Shown in pieces: positions 35,632 through 44,546 of a DNA stretch of 64,000 nt. Each line of letters starts with the position of its first letter. Positions within the stretch are counted from its first letter, which is position 1. Source of the stretch: Pseudomonas monteilii NBRC 103158 = DSM 14164 (GTDB lineage: Bacteria > Pseudomonadota > Gammaproteobacteria > Pseudomonadales > Pseudomonadaceae); the NCBI RefSeq assembly GCF_000730605.1, contig NZ_BBIS01000024.1, positions 37,631 to 101,630 of the forward strand. Reading direction: 5' to 3'. The notes beneath the pieces were generated by a model. The model ran no database searches and was not told where the DNA came from. It saw nothing but the letters and a program-made list of their open reading frames with translations. A program made the translations under genes and the position numbers.

Positions 35632-37986
35632 ATGCCAAGCTTAGCGCGGCCATGCACGCGTGCGGGCAAGTGGTTGCGTGCCACGGTAATCGGCTTGCTA
35701 GTGCTGTGTGGCCTGGTGTGGCTGGCTGACCGGATCTGGCCGCTGCCCATGCCGGGCGACGACCTGGCCCGGGTGGTGGTGGCCGAAGACGGCGCGCCGT
35801 TGTGGCGCTTTGCCGATGCCGAGGGTGTCTGGCGCTACCCGGTCAGCCCTGACGAAGTTTCGCCGTTGTACCTGCAGGCCTTGCTGACTTACGAGGACCG
35901 CTGGTTCTACCGCCATCCCGGGGTCAACCCGCTGGCCCTGGCCCGAGCCGCCTGGCTGAACCTGCGCGGCGGACGCGTGGTGTCGGGCGGCAGCACGCTG
36001 TCGATGCAGGTGGCACGGCTGCTTGACCCGCATGAACGTACTCTGGCCGGTAAACTGCGCCAACTGTGGCGTACGGCGCAGCTGGAGTGGCATCTGTCCA
36101 AGCGCGAAATCCTGCAGATCTACCTTGACCGCGCACCCTTTGGCGGCACCTTGCAGGGGGTTGCCGCAGCCAGCTGGGCGTACCTGGGCAAATCACCCCT
36201 GCACCTGACCCCGGCCGAAGCAGCGCTGCTGGCGGTACTGCCACAGGCGCCCAGCCGGCTACGGCCGGACCGCCATCCTGCGCGTGCCCAGCGTGCCCGC
36301 GACAAGGTGCTGCAGCGCCTGGCCGAATACCAGGTATGGCCTGCGCAGCAAATCCGCGAGGCAGCCGAGGAGCCGCTGGTGCTGGCGCCACGTCAGGAGC
36401 CCGCCTTGGCGCCCTTGCTCGCCAGACGGCTGAACAGCGCCGACAGCCCACCGCTGATCCGCACCACCCTCGATGCGGCACTGCAGCGGCGCCTGGAAGA
36501 CCTGCTGTTGGGCTGGCGTGCGCGCCTGCCGGAGCGTACCTCGGCAGCCATCCTGGTAGTCGAGGCGCAGACCATGGCGGTGCGTGCCTACCTGGGCTCG
36601 ATTGATCTGGCCGATGAGCGCCGCTTCGGGCATGTCGACATGGTGCGTTCGCTACGTTCACCCGGTTCTACGCTCAAGCCGTTCCTGTACGGCATGGCGC
36701 TGGATGATGGCCTGATACATTCCGAATCGCTACTGCAGGACGTGCCACGCCGCTATGGCGACTACCGGCCCGGTAACTTCTCCATGGGCTTCAGCGGGCC
36801 GGTGTCGGCCAGTTCGGCGCTGGCCCTGTCACTCAACTTGCCGGCGGTGCAATTGCTGGAGGCCTACGGCCCGAAACGCTTTGCCGCGCAACTGCGCATG
36901 GCGGGTATGCCGCTGATACTACCGCCGCTGGCCGAGCCCAACCTGTCGTTGATCCTCGGTGGCGCCGGTAGCCGTCTGGAAGACGTGGTGGGTGGTTATG
37001 CAGCCTTCGCGCGCGGTGGCAACAGCGCGAGGGTGCGCTTGCAACCTCAGGACCCGCTGGTAGAGCGGCGCTTGCTGTCACCGGGGGCGGCGTGGATCAT
37101 CCGGCGCATTCTCAGTGGCCAGGCGCGCCCCGACCGCGACCCGCACGCCGAGCTGGTGCAGCGCCCGCAACTGGCCTGGAAAACAGGCACCAGTTATGGC
37201 TTTCGCGATGCCTGGTCGATTGGCGTGGGCCCGCGCTACCTGATCGGCGTGTGGATCGGCCGCCCGGACGGCACACCCGTACCCGGCCAGTTCGGCCTGG
37301 CCTCGGCGGCGCCACTGATGCTGCAGGTGCATGACCTGCTGAGCAACCGCGACAGCCAGCGCGGCATCAGCGTGCCGGCGGAGCGAGTACCGGCGAATAT
37401 CGGGGTGGCGGCGATCTGTTGGCCGCTGGGCCAGCCGATGAGCAAGCAGGACCCCAACTGCCGGCGTCAGCGTTTTGCCTGGACCCTGGACGGCACCACG
37501 CCGCCAACCCTGCAAGCTGCCGATCAGCCGCTGGGCCTGGGCCTGCGTGAACGCGTGTGGGTCAACGAGCAGGGGCTGCGTGTGGATGGTAGCTGCCCAA
37601 GCGCCAAGGCCCGTGACATCGCGTTGTGGCCGGCCCCGCTGGAGCCCTGGCTACCCCGTGTCGAGCGGCGCGCGGCGCGCCTGCCGGCCATCGACCCGGC
37701 CTGCCCGCCGCAGGTGACGGCCAGCGCACCGCCGCTGTCGATCGTCGGCGTGCGCCCCGGAGACAACCTGCGCCGCCCGGCCACCAGCAGCGAGCCGTTG
37801 CAACTCTATGTATCGGCCTTGGGCGGCGGCGGGCGGCGCTGGTGGTTCCTCAATGGCCAGCCCTTGGGCGAAACCCGGGGGCAGGACAGCCTGCTGGTTC
37901 GCTTGCCGCAGGCCGGACAGGCCGAGCTCAGCGCGCTGGATGAAAGCGGCGAGACGGCGCGGGTGGCGTTCCAGGTCAGCGAGTAG
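35632..37986 (+). CDS. pbpC: Penicillin-binding protein 1C
   Basis: A 784-residue bifunctional peptidoglycan synthase. An N-terminal anchor (WLRATVIGLLVLCGLVWLADRI) precedes the glycosyltransferase GT51 domain with YEDRWFYRHPGVNP (catalytic Glu) and GGSTLSMQVARLL. The transpeptidase domain has SPGSTLKPF (S346, K349), a SASSALALSLN stretch for SxN, and AWKTGTSYG for KTG. A C-terminal BiPBP_C domain closes it (ISIVGVRPGDNLRR to the end). It is the usual partner of the bacterial alpha-2-macroglobulin. ATG at 35632 is chosen because it gives a normal short cytoplasmic tail; no strong ribosome-binding site is seen, and the frame is open 25 codons further. Confidence 0.92.
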   Translation: MPSLARPCTRAGKWLRATVIGLLVLCGLVWLADRIWPLPMPGDDLARVVVAEDGAPLWRFADAEGVWRYPVSPDEVSPLYLQALLTYEDRWFYRHPGVNPLALARAAWLNLRGGRVVSGGSTLSMQVARLLDPHERTLAGKLRQLWRTAQLEWHLSKREILQIYLDRAPFGGTLQGVAAASWAYLGKSPLHLTPAEAALLAVLPQAPSRLRPDRHPARAQRARDKVLQRLAEYQVWPAQQIREAAEEPLVLAPRQEPALAPLLARRLNSADSPPLIRTTLDAALQRRLEDLLLGWRARLPERTSAAILVVEAQTMAVRAYLGSIDLADERRFGHVDMVRSLRSPGSTLKPFLYGMALDDGLIHSESLLQDVPRRYGDYRPGNFSMGFSGPVSASSALALSLNLPAVQLLEAYGPKRFAAQLRMAGMPLILPPLAEPNLSLILGGAGSRLEDVVGGYAAFARGGNSARVRLQPQDPLVERRLLSPGAAWIIRRILSGQARPDRDPHAELVQRPQLAWKTGTSYGFRDAWSIGVGPRYLIGVWIGRPDGTPVPGQFGLASAAPLMLQVHDLLSNRDSQRGISVPAERVPANIGVAAICWPLGQPMSKQDPNCRRQRFAWTLDGTTPPTLQAADQPLGLGLRERVWVNEQGLRVDGSCPSAKARDIALWPAPLEPWLPRVERRAARLPAIDPACPPQVTASAPPLSIVGVRPGDNLRRPATSSEPLQLYVSALGGGGRRWWFLNGQPLGETRGQDSLLVRLPQAGQAELSALDESGETARVAFQVSE

Positions 37987-38065
37987 GCGTTCGACGGCAT
38001 TCGGGCCAGCACCTACGCTTGCAGATAACGGGTGTGACCGGCTGGCGCCCCGTAACCAAGGGAAC

Positions 38066-39733
38066 ATGGAGCGCCCTATGCGTCCTCTGGCCGTGCCCCT
38101 GCTGTTGTTGCCTTGGGCGCTTGCTGCCCACGCAGAGCCATTGCCGGGTTTTCTCGACAGCCATGAATACGAACGGCGCCTGCCTGCTGCCAACCTGCCG
38201 ATAGAGGCCTACCGCCCCATCAGCCCCAACCTGAGGTTGGCCGGGCCGGTTGGCGAAAGACTTGACTGGGCACCTGCGGACACGCCCGTCGTTGTGCATA
38301 AAGTGCGTTTCGAGGGGGGCACGGTGTTCCCCTTGAGTGATCTGCGCGAGCACTACCAGCCGCTGGTCGGGCGCCAGACCACGTTGGGCGAGTTGCAGCA
38401 GTACACCCAGCAGCTAACCCAGCGCTATCGGCAGGAGGGTTACCTGCTTTCCTATGCCTACCTGCCACCGCAGGATGTGGCCGAGGGCCGGGTGAATGTG
38501 GTGCTGGTCGAGGGTTACATTCGCGATTACCACGTCGACGGTGATATCGGCCCGGCCAGCGACTATCTCCGGCAGCTATTGGCACGCCTTGAGGCTGAGC
38601 GCCCGCTGACCCGCGAAACGCTAGAGCGCTACCTGGGGCTGGCAGGGCGCTTGCCCGGCGTGTCGATAGAGGCTGAGCTGGCGATGGCAAGAACCGGTGA
38701 CGGTGCGGCCCTTTTGACCGTGCATGCGCGGCACAAACCGTTCAGCGCCGCTGTTACGTTGGCAGACTCCAGTCGCGATGATGCACAGGCGCTGCTGACG
38801 GCCACCAGCAATGCCCAGACCCGCTTTGCCGAACAGTTCCAGGCCAGCCTGCTACTGCCCCCAGGCGATGACCAGGTGCATTACCAACGGCTGGATTACA
38901 GCCAGCACCTGGACGAGGCCGGCAGCCAACTGTTGTTGTCTGCTTCGCGCTACCGCAGTGAGCCGGGCACGCGAATCCGCCTGGACGATGGCCGCGACAT
39001 CACCCGTGAGCGTGACAGCCAACGCTATGCGATAGGCCTGCGCCAACCCGTGATTGTCAGGCCGAATGAATGGCTGGCCGTGCAGGGGCACGTGTATGCG
39101 GTCAGCGAACATGTCGAAGAGCGGCAGTCTTCGTCACGGGACTACGACACTTCTGTGCGTGCGCTGTCATTCGAGGGCGACTGGCGCAAAGTGGAAGGTA
39201 GTCGCCTGCGCATGGTCAGTGCCGGGGTCTACCAAGGCCTGGATTACCTGGGCGCCCGCAGCGATGCCGACTACGACATGGACTTTTTGCGGTTCAGGTT
39301 GTCGGCCCTGCAAAGTGACCCGCTGTCAGCGAGTTGGCAGGGTGTAGTGTCTGGCGCGTTGTACTGGAGTGATGACCGGCTACCCGATAGCGAACGGGTG
39401 GGGTTTGGTGGGCAGAGCTTCGGGCGTGGCTATCCCCGTGATCAGGCCGACGGAGACAAGGGGTGGGGTGTGGCTTACGAGGTGAGCTACAGCATGCGGG
39501 GTAGTAGGTTGGCGCTGGTTAAGCCCTATTTGGCAGTGGATGCGGCGCAGACCTGGCATAACCGGGGATCGGTGGAGGATGCCCACCTGGCTTCGGCGGC
39601 ACTGGGTGTACGGTTGGGGGATGGGCGGCTTTTCAATGTTGCGTTGGAGGTGGCAAAACCGCTGGCGGATGTGGCGTTGGACAGTCTGGACCGTGCCCCC
39701 CGCTTGACCTTGAGTATTGGCCTTCAACTGTAG
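38066..39733 (+). CDS. Two-partner secretion outer-membrane transporter (TpsB, ShlB/FhaC family)
   Basis: A 555-residue outer-membrane protein. A signal peptide (MRPLAVPLLLLPWALAAHAEP) is followed by a POTRA_2-type domain (VVVHKVRFEGGTVFPLSDLREHYQPLVGRQ) and a second POTRA (VVLVEGYIRDYHVDGDIG). A 16-stranded barrel follows, in which FGGQSFGRGYPRDQADGDKG holds the loop-6 RGY motif. The last residues (RLTLSIGLQL) are the usual terminal strand with an aromatic/hydrophobic end. Such proteins export a large TpsA exoprotein, but none is adjacent. ATG at 38066 has AAGGGAAC upstream. The frame overlaps nothing else real. Confidence 0.88.
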   Translation: MERPMRPLAVPLLLLPWALAAHAEPLPGFLDSHEYERRLPAANLPIEAYRPISPNLRLAGPVGERLDWAPADTPVVVHKVRFEGGTVFPLSDLREHYQPLVGRQTTLGELQQYTQQLTQRYRQEGYLLSYAYLPPQDVAEGRVNVVLVEGYIRDYHVDGDIGPASDYLRQLLARLEAERPLTRETLERYLGLAGRLPGVSIEAELAMARTGDGAALLTVHARHKPFSAAVTLADSSRDDAQALLTATSNAQTRFAEQFQASLLLPPGDDQVHYQRLDYSQHLDEAGSQLLLSASRYRSEPGTRIRLDDGRDITRERDSQRYAIGLRQPVIVRPNEWLAVQGHVYAVSEHVEERQSSSRDYDTSVRALSFEGDWRKVEGSRLRMVSAGVYQGLDYLGARSDADYDMDFLRFRLSALQSDPLSASWQGVVSGALYWSDDRLPDSERVGFGGQSFGRGYPRDQADGDKGWGVAYEVSYSMRGSRLALVKPYLAVDAAQTWHNRGSVEDAHLASAALGVRLGDGRLFNVALEVAKPLADVALDSLDRAPRLTLSIGLQL

Positions 39734-39750
39734 GGGCTGCAGAGCAGCCC
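39734..39750. terminator. Small hairpin between convergent genes
   Basis: GGGCTGC (39734-39740) pairs with GCAGCCC (39744-39750) right after the TpsB stop and before the convergent regulator gene. Confidence 0.4.
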
Positions 39751-39771
39751 TGGTGATTCTGAGTCAATCAC

Positions 39772-40545
39772 TCAATGGGTAGTGAACCGCTGGTGAACCG
39801 GTGACGAACTGGGCGTTAGCGCGAGTGCCAACTGGGTGCGGTTGTGCATGTGGGTCAGGCGCAGTACCTGCGACACATACAACTTCACCGTGTTTTCGGT
39901 AATGCCCAGCTCACAGGCAATCTGGTAGTTGGTCTTGCCCTTGCTCACCAGCCGTGCCACTTCAAGTTGGCGCGGCGATAGCTTCTCGAACGCTGCCGGT
40001 AGCTCGCTCTCACTGTCTTCCACATCGCTGGCGCGTCGGTGGGTGCCTTGGCCGCGGGCCTTTTCCAGGTCCTGGTACAATTCGTCCACCGAGTCGGCCA
40101 GATTCTGCAACCGCTGGTTCAACCCGCCCAAGGCGCGGAAGTTGCGCTGGCGCTCCAGTAGGGCCTCTTCCTGGCGGCGCACGCCCTCGAGCAGTTCATC
40201 GAGGTCCGTGGGCTTCTGGTAGTAATCGGCAAAGCCTTCACGCAGGGCGCGGATCACATCCTGTTTTTCCGCGCGCCCAGTCAGCATGATGGCTTCGAAC
40301 ATGCGCTGCCCGGTGATTTGCTTGAGCGCGCGAACCAGTTCGATACCATCACGGTCGGGCATGTGCAGGTCGCAGATGATCAGGCCAATGGCCTCGTCAG
40401 CCAGGTAGCGCTCGAGGGCTTCGTCGGTGGAATGGGCCGGCAGGCAGTGGTAACCCCGGCTTTCAAGAAACTCACATAGCTGTTCGACGATGACTGGCTG
40501 GTCATCGACCACCAAAATCTTCACATCACTGAAAGGTCTGGACAC
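39772..40545 (-). CDS. NarL/LuxR-type response regulator, PprB-like
   Basis: About 257 residues. A receiver domain (KILVVDDQPVIVEQL, ICDLHMPDRDGIELV with the phosphorylated Asp, and YYQKPTDLDELL) is joined by a helical linker (about 125-180, RRQEEALLERQRNFRALGGLNQRLQNLADSVDELYQDLEKA) to a C-terminal GerE helix-turn-helix (LSPRQLEVARLVSKGKTNYQIACELGITENTVKLYVSQVL). The long coiled linker and the neighbouring prepilin peptidase match PprB of P. aeruginosa, which controls Tad pili, CupE fimbriae and the adhesin BapA. The GTG at 40545 is preferred since GGAG lies 6 bases before it; a TTG at 40551 is possible. The kinase PprA is not seen nearby. Confidence 0.85.
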   Translation of the reverse strand: MSRPFSDVKILVVDDQPVIVEQLCEFLESRGYHCLPAHSTDEALERYLADEAIGLIICDLHMPDRDGIELVRALKQITGQRMFEAIMLTGRAEKQDVIRALREGFADYYQKPTDLDELLEGVRRQEEALLERQRNFRALGGLNQRLQNLADSVDELYQDLEKARGQGTHRRASDVEDSESELPAAFEKLSPRQLEVARLVSKGKTNYQIACELGITENTVKLYVSQVLRLTHMHNRTQLALALTPSSSPVHQRFTTH

Positions 40546-40664
40546 GATCAACTCCCTGTTCGTATGCGGCCCTGCTCCCGGGCCAGACGCTCTGGCAGCT
40601 TAAAAATAGCCCTACGTTGCGATTTTGTACAAGGCATGTACAAGGTATCGGACCATAGGTTGGC

Positions 40665-41135
40665 TCATTGGATCCATACCGCCGTTAGAAGAAAACCTGC
40701 TAGCACATAGGGTACGAAGGCCTGTTTGTCGCCCATTTCTTCAGTCAGGGTTTGCAACCGCTTCTTTACTTTGGGGTTGAGCAGGGTCCACAGACGCCGG
40801 CGGGTAAGCAGCCACACCAGCACACTGACGCCGGCGCCGATGAAGGTGCCGAGCACGTATTGCGGGCTGGTGGCGAGGGCCAGCGCGCCCATCAGCTTGA
40901 CGTCGTCGGCACCGAAGCGGCCGAGCATGTACCCCGGCAAGGTCAGCAGCATGACGATGGCCAGCGCCCAGCCGGCATCGGCGGCCTCGGCGCCGATCCA
41001 GCTGCGACCGGTGGCGAACAGCCAGACCAGAGCGCCCGTTGCCACGCCCAGGGTCAGCAGGTTGGAGATCTGGCGTTGACGCACATCCTGTTCGGAGCAC
41101 AAGGCAAGCCACAGCAGGAGAACAATGCTTTGCAT
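40665..41135 (-). CDS. TadV/CpaA-type prepilin peptidase (FppA-like)
   Basis: A 156-residue integral membrane aspartic peptidase lacking the N-methyltransferase half of PilD. The first catalytic Asp is in CSEQDVRQRQISN and the second in RFGADDVKLMGAL (the GxGD-type site). Four to five membrane segments are evident. In P. aeruginosa the equivalent FppA processes Flp pilin of the Tad system. Here no flp or tad gene adjoins it, so its substrate must lie elsewhere or the gene is a remnant of a lost cluster. Confidence 0.85.
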   Translation of the reverse strand: MQSIVLLLWLALCSEQDVRQRQISNLLTLGVATGALVWLFATGRSWIGAEAADAGWALAIVMLLTLPGYMLGRFGADDVKLMGALALATSPQYVLGTFIGAGVSVLVWLLTRRRLWTLLNPKVKKRLQTLTEEMGDKQAFVPYVLAGFLLTAVWIQ

Positions 41136-41283
41136 TGGCAGGTCGCCTTTCCCAAAAGTTGAACACTTCTACCCGGTCAGTCAGGTTTCCTTAAGTGAAG
41201 ATAGACGGGAACCTGCGAGGGAGTGGGCGGGAACGGGAAAAAGGCGTGGTCGAAATGGATTTTGTCGTTCTTGACACCGTTTA

Positions 41284-41324
41284 AGTGGGGGAGCGACCTT
41301 GGGGCGCGAAAAGGTGCTCCCACT
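41284..41324 (-). terminator. Hairpin downstream of the DUF4136 genes
   Basis: AGTGGGGGAGCGACCTT (41284-41300) pairs, with two mismatches, with AAGGTGCTCCCACT (41311-41324), 16 bases after the DUF4136 stop. This word type recurs between genes in P. putida, so it may also be a dispersed palindromic element. Confidence 0.55.
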
Positions 41325-41339
41325 ATTAAGGGCTGAGGC

Positions 41340-41909
41340 TTATTTCTTGCTACCCGGCGGGTAGTTGGCCAATACCTTGTTCACAGTATTGCGGATGGCG
41401 CTGTTGCGTTCTTCCGGGCTTGGCGGGTAGTTGTTCATGATTTGCTCGGCACTGCCGCGCCACACCAGCTTGCCGTCACGCCCGTCGAACATATCCACCT
41501 GAATGGTCGCGACCTTGTAGTCGACACTGCGGGTTTCGTTGTACATCGGGCCACCCCAGTAACCGCCCCAATAGCCACCCCAGCCACCGCCATAGTTGGT
41601 GGTGATCTGCTGCTGGCGCTGCTCGACGATCAGGTAGGTGCGGACCGTCAGGTCAGGCCGTGCGCCACCCTGGACCGGGCGCAGCCCACGTTGGTCGAGC
41701 TGGTCGGCTACCGCCTGGCGGATGCGCTGCTCGGTAAGGTCGCTCTTGATGCGGGGGTCGTCCGGGCGGTACTGCAGGCCCGGTTCCTGCCACGCCCAGC
41801 TGCGGTAAGCGGCAAAGTCACGGCTGGCATCGAAATCCTGCTGGACGTTGTTGCTGGAGCAGGCTGCAAGCAGTAACACGAATGACAGTAGAACGAGACG
41901 GCGCAACAT
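41340..41909 (-). CDS. DUF4136 lipoprotein
   Basis: A 189-residue lipoprotein (lipobox LLAAC, Cys at 17). The DUF4136 fold follows: DFDASRDFAAYRSWAWQ, IRQAVADQLDQRGLRPVQGGARPDLTV, a glycine/tyrosine-rich insertion GGGWGGYWGGYWGGPMYNE, then VDMFDGRDGKLVWRGSAEQ. Function unknown; probably outer-membrane attached. Tandem with a paralogue 20 bp upstream on the same strand. Confidence 0.88.
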   Translation of the reverse strand: MLRRLVLLSFVLLLAACSSNNVQQDFDASRDFAAYRSWAWQEPGLQYRPDDPRIKSDLTEQRIRQAVADQLDQRGLRPVQGGARPDLTVRTYLIVEQRQQQITTNYGGGWGGYWGGYWGGPMYNETRSVDYKVATIQVDMFDGRDGKLVWRGSAEQIMNNYPPSPEERNSAIRNTVNKVLANYPPGSKK

Positions 41910-41928
41910 GATGGTTCTCCGTTAGCGA

Positions 41929-42564
41929 TTAACTGGGAGGATAGCCGCTGAGCGCTTTGTGCACAGAGTCGCGCAGGGCGCTTTCGCGTTCACGCGGCGA
42001 GTCCTTGTCGCTGCCGCTTTCGGCGCTGGCACTCCATACCGGCTGACCGCTGCGGGCGTCGTACAGGTCGATGCGCACTACCATCACGTCCACTTCGTAG
42101 GTGCGTACGATGGGCACGCTGGCATAACCCCCGTAGCCATGGCGATAGCCACCATAGCCCACGCCACCGTAGGGGTAGGGGCCGTAGTACGGGTCGTAGG
42201 TGTCGTAGTCACGCACCTGGCGCAAGCGTTTTTCCAGGCGCATGTCGGCGCTCACCAGCAGGTCGCCGGTGGCACCTCGGGCGGGGCGCAGGCCATGCTG
42301 GTCGAGTGCCCCGCTGACAGCATCGGCCAGTTGCGCCGGGTCGGCATTGGCCGAGCCACTGGGCAGTTCGCCGTTGCGCCAGCTCCAACTGCGGTAGTGC
42401 CCATAATCGCGGGCGGGTGCCGGGTAGGCACTGGCGTCGAAGGTGGTGGCCGCCTGGGCGGGGGCCGGAGGCAGCGGGCGGCTGCTGGCCACATACGGGT
42501 TGCTGCCCTGGCAGCCAGCCAGGGCGAATGGCAGCAGGGCCAGGCACAACAGACGGTACGGCAT
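41929..42564 (-). CDS. DUF4136 lipoprotein, paralogue
   Basis: A 211-residue lipoprotein (lipobox FALAGC, Cys at 18) with the same order of motifs as its neighbour: [53 protein letters not shown], a glycine/tyrosine-rich insertion and [18 protein letters not shown]. The two genes form an operon with a 19-bp gap and must come from an ancient duplication. Function unknown. Confidence 0.88.
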   Translation of the reverse strand: MPYRLLCLALLPFALAGCQGSNPYVASSRPLPPAPAQAATTFDASAYPAPARDYGHYRSWSWRNGELPSGSANADPAQLADAVSGALDQHGLRPARGATGDLLVSADMRLEKRLRQVRDYDTYDPYYGPYPYGGVGYGGYRHGYGGYASVPIVRTYEVDVMVVRIDLYDARSGQPVWSASAESGSDKDSPRERESALRDSVHKALSGYPPS

Positions 42565-42585
42565 GAACTCCTCCGGCAGGGTGGG

Positions 42586-43335
42586 TTAGCGGGGGCGGCA
42601 CACCCAGTGCAGGTAGCGGCCAAGCCCGGCGAAGGCGGGGTGGCGGCGGTGGGCCAGTTCCATTTCCAGCAGGTCGAGCAGCTCGGCCTTGCCCTGGAAC
42701 TCCTTGGGCATGTAGTCGTGGAACACCCGCACACCGCTTTCGCTTTCAACTTGCCACATAGGATCAAGTTGCGCCTTGAGCGCGCGTGGATCAAGCGGTT
42801 TCTGTGGGGTCAGGCTCTGCTTTTCACCTTCCAGCCGGTTGCTGCGCAACTTGCGGAAATGGCCCTTGAGCAGGTTGCGATAGACCAGGGCGTCGCGGTT
42901 GTAGAAGGCCAGTGACAGCCACCCGGAAGGCGCCGTGAGCTGGTGCAGTACGGGCAGGATGCTCTCAGGCTCTGCCAGCCATTCGAGTACGGCATGGCAT
43001 AGCACCAGGTCGTAAGGTTCGGTGAGCTGGCCGAGCAGGTCTTGCCAGGGGGCCTGGATGAACGTGGCAGTCTGGCCAGCCTCGGCAAAGCGCGCGCGGG
43101 CGCCATCGAGCATCGGCGCGGCAGGCTCGGCCAAGGTCAGGTGATGACCACGCTGGGCCAGCCACAAGGCCATGTGGCCCAGCCCGGCACCGATATCGAG
43201 AATGCGCAGCGGCCGATCGGGCAGTGCCTCGGCCAGGTCGGCTTGCAGCACGGCCAGGCGGATCGCACCCTTGGCACCGCCGTAGATCTTCTCGGCAAAG
43301 CGAGTGGCCAGCTCATCGAAGTGACGGTCATTCAT
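42586..43335 (-). CDS. cmoM: tRNA 5-carboxymethoxyuridine methyltransferase
   Basis: A 249-residue SAM-dependent methyltransferase. It has the N-terminal FDELATRFAEKIYGGAKGAIRLAVLQADL block typical of CmoM (SmtA), motif I ILDIGAGLGHMALWLA, LVLCHAVLEWL for motif IV, and a C-terminal HDYMPKEFQGKAELLDLLEMELAHR. CmoM methylates cmo5U34 to mcmo5U in some tRNAs. The start at 43335 overlaps the stop of the upstream MazG-like gene by 4 bp, showing coupling. The frame extends 25 codons upstream without support. Confidence 0.9.
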   Translation of the reverse strand: MNDRHFDELATRFAEKIYGGAKGAIRLAVLQADLAEALPDRPLRILDIGAGLGHMALWLAQRGHHLTLAEPAAPMLDGARARFAEAGQTATFIQAPWQDLLGQLTEPYDLVLCHAVLEWLAEPESILPVLHQLTAPSGWLSLAFYNRDALVYRNLLKGHFRKLRSNRLEGEKQSLTPQKPLDPRALKAQLDPMWQVESESGVRVFHDYMPKEFQGKAELLDLLEMELAHRRHPAFAGLGRYLHWVCRPR

Positions 43336-43637
43336 CGGGCGAAGCGCCTTTCGCTGTCGGCCAGCTTGGCCCGCACCACCTGGTCCATGTCCAAGCCCAG
43401 CTCGCTGCACAGCAGCAACAGATAGAGCACCACATCACCGACCTCCTGGCCGGCGTGGGCCAGTTTGTCGGCAGGCAGCTGGCGCGATTCGTCTTCGCTC
43501 AGCCACTGGAAAATTTCTACCAGCTCGGCCATTTCGACGCTGGCGGCCATGGCCAGGTTCTTCGGGCTGTGGAAACCGCGCCAGTCGTTGTTGTCGCGGA
43601 TCTGGTGCAGGCGTTGGGTGAGTTCTTGCAGATTCAT
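43332..43637 (-). CDS. MazG-like nucleotide pyrophosphohydrolase
   Basis: A 101-residue single-domain all-alpha NTP pyrophosphohydrolase. The metal-binding pattern is visible as ASVEMAELVEIFQWL (ExxE) and HAGQEVGDVVLYLLLL (ExxD), as in the RS21-C6/dCTPase subgroup rather than full-length MazG. It probably clears modified nucleotides. Its stop overlaps the cmoM start (43332-43335). An AGACCCCG-type leader precedes the ATG. Confidence 0.88.
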   Translation of the reverse strand: MNLQELTQRLHQIRDNNDWRGFHSPKNLAMAASVEMAELVEIFQWLSEDESRQLPADKLAHAGQEVGDVVLYLLLLCSELGLDMDQVVRAKLADSERRFAR

Positions 43638-43692
43638 CGGGGTCTCCTAATGCTGCATAGCTTCTGCCCAGGCCCGATGCAAAGCAAGTGGC

Positions 43693-44544
43693 CTACACCC
43701 GACCCCACCGCCCGATCATATGCAATACCTCCCCATGCCCCTCCAGCCGTAGCTGACCTGCAGTGCCTGCCTCACTGGCACTGAGCACCACCTCCGACGG
43801 CAACCGTACCGGTTTGCGGAAGTCCACTTCAAAGGCATACCCACTGTGCGGCAGGTGCCCACGCAATGCCGCCAGGGCCATGGCCATGCTCCACATGCCA
43901 TGGGCAATGGCTGTAGGAAAGCCGAACAACCGGGCACTGACAGCACTGAGGTGGATAGGGTTGTAGTCCCCGCAGACCTTGGCATACCGCCGGCCGATGT
44001 CACTGTCGGCGTACCAGCGGCTGGCCTCGGGTAATGCATCTGGCTTAGCTTCGGGTGGTTCACTCGCCTCGCCTTCCAGCTTCAACCCACGTACCAGCAT
44101 GCGGCTGGTTTCGCGCCAGAGCAGGCCAATGCCGTCTTCGGCCTCGGTGACCAGGTCGAAGGTGCCGCCCTTTGCATGCGGTTGCAGGTTGTGCGCATAC
44201 ACCGCAACGCGCAGCCCTTCGATACCGCCAAGCGGGCGCAGCACTTCGATGCGGTTGTACAGATGCACCAGGCCGAGCAGTGGGAAGGGGAAGTCTGGAG
44301 CGGTCATCAACTGCAACTGCAGGTTGAACGCCATGACATGTGGATACGTCGCCGGCAGGCGGCCATCGTCGGGAAAGTGGCAGAGCTTCCGGTAGGCGCC
44401 CAGGTTGCCCTGCTGAACCGGGATGAAGCAGCGTAGGCCATCGTCCGGCAGGTGGTCGCCGCTGATGGTGCGTTTGCTGGCTGCGCGCAGGTACAGGCTG
44501 GCGCGCGAAGCCGGGCTGTGCAGGTCATGCCAGTGTCGGCTCAT
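43693..44544 (-). CDS. MaoC-like hydratase/dehydratase
   Basis: A 283-residue protein with a C-terminal hot-dog MaoC domain: RYAKVCGDYNPIHLSAVSARLFGFPTAIAHGMWSMAMALAAL has the Asp and His of hydratase 2. The N-terminal half is a degenerate hot-dog copy. It follows the FabG-like gene after 2 bp on the same strand. Together with that reductase and the divergent thiolase it makes up a set able to extend or shorten acyl-CoA or acyl-ACP chains. Start at 44544 chosen because translation can be coupled to the upstream stop (44547). Confidence 0.87.
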   Translation of the reverse strand: MSRHWHDLHSPASRASLYLRAASKRTISGDHLPDDGLRCFIPVQQGNLGAYRKLCHFPDDGRLPATYPHVMAFNLQLQLMTAPDFPFPLLGLVHLYNRIEVLRPLGGIEGLRVAVYAHNLQPHAKGGTFDLVTEAEDGIGLLWRETSRMLVRGLKLEGEASEPPEAKPDALPEASRWYADSDIGRRYAKVCGDYNPIHLSAVSARLFGFPTAIAHGMWSMAMALAALRGHLPHSGYAFEVDFRKPVRLPSEVVLSASEAGTAGQLRLEGHGEVLHMIGRWGRV

Positions 44545-44546
44545 GC

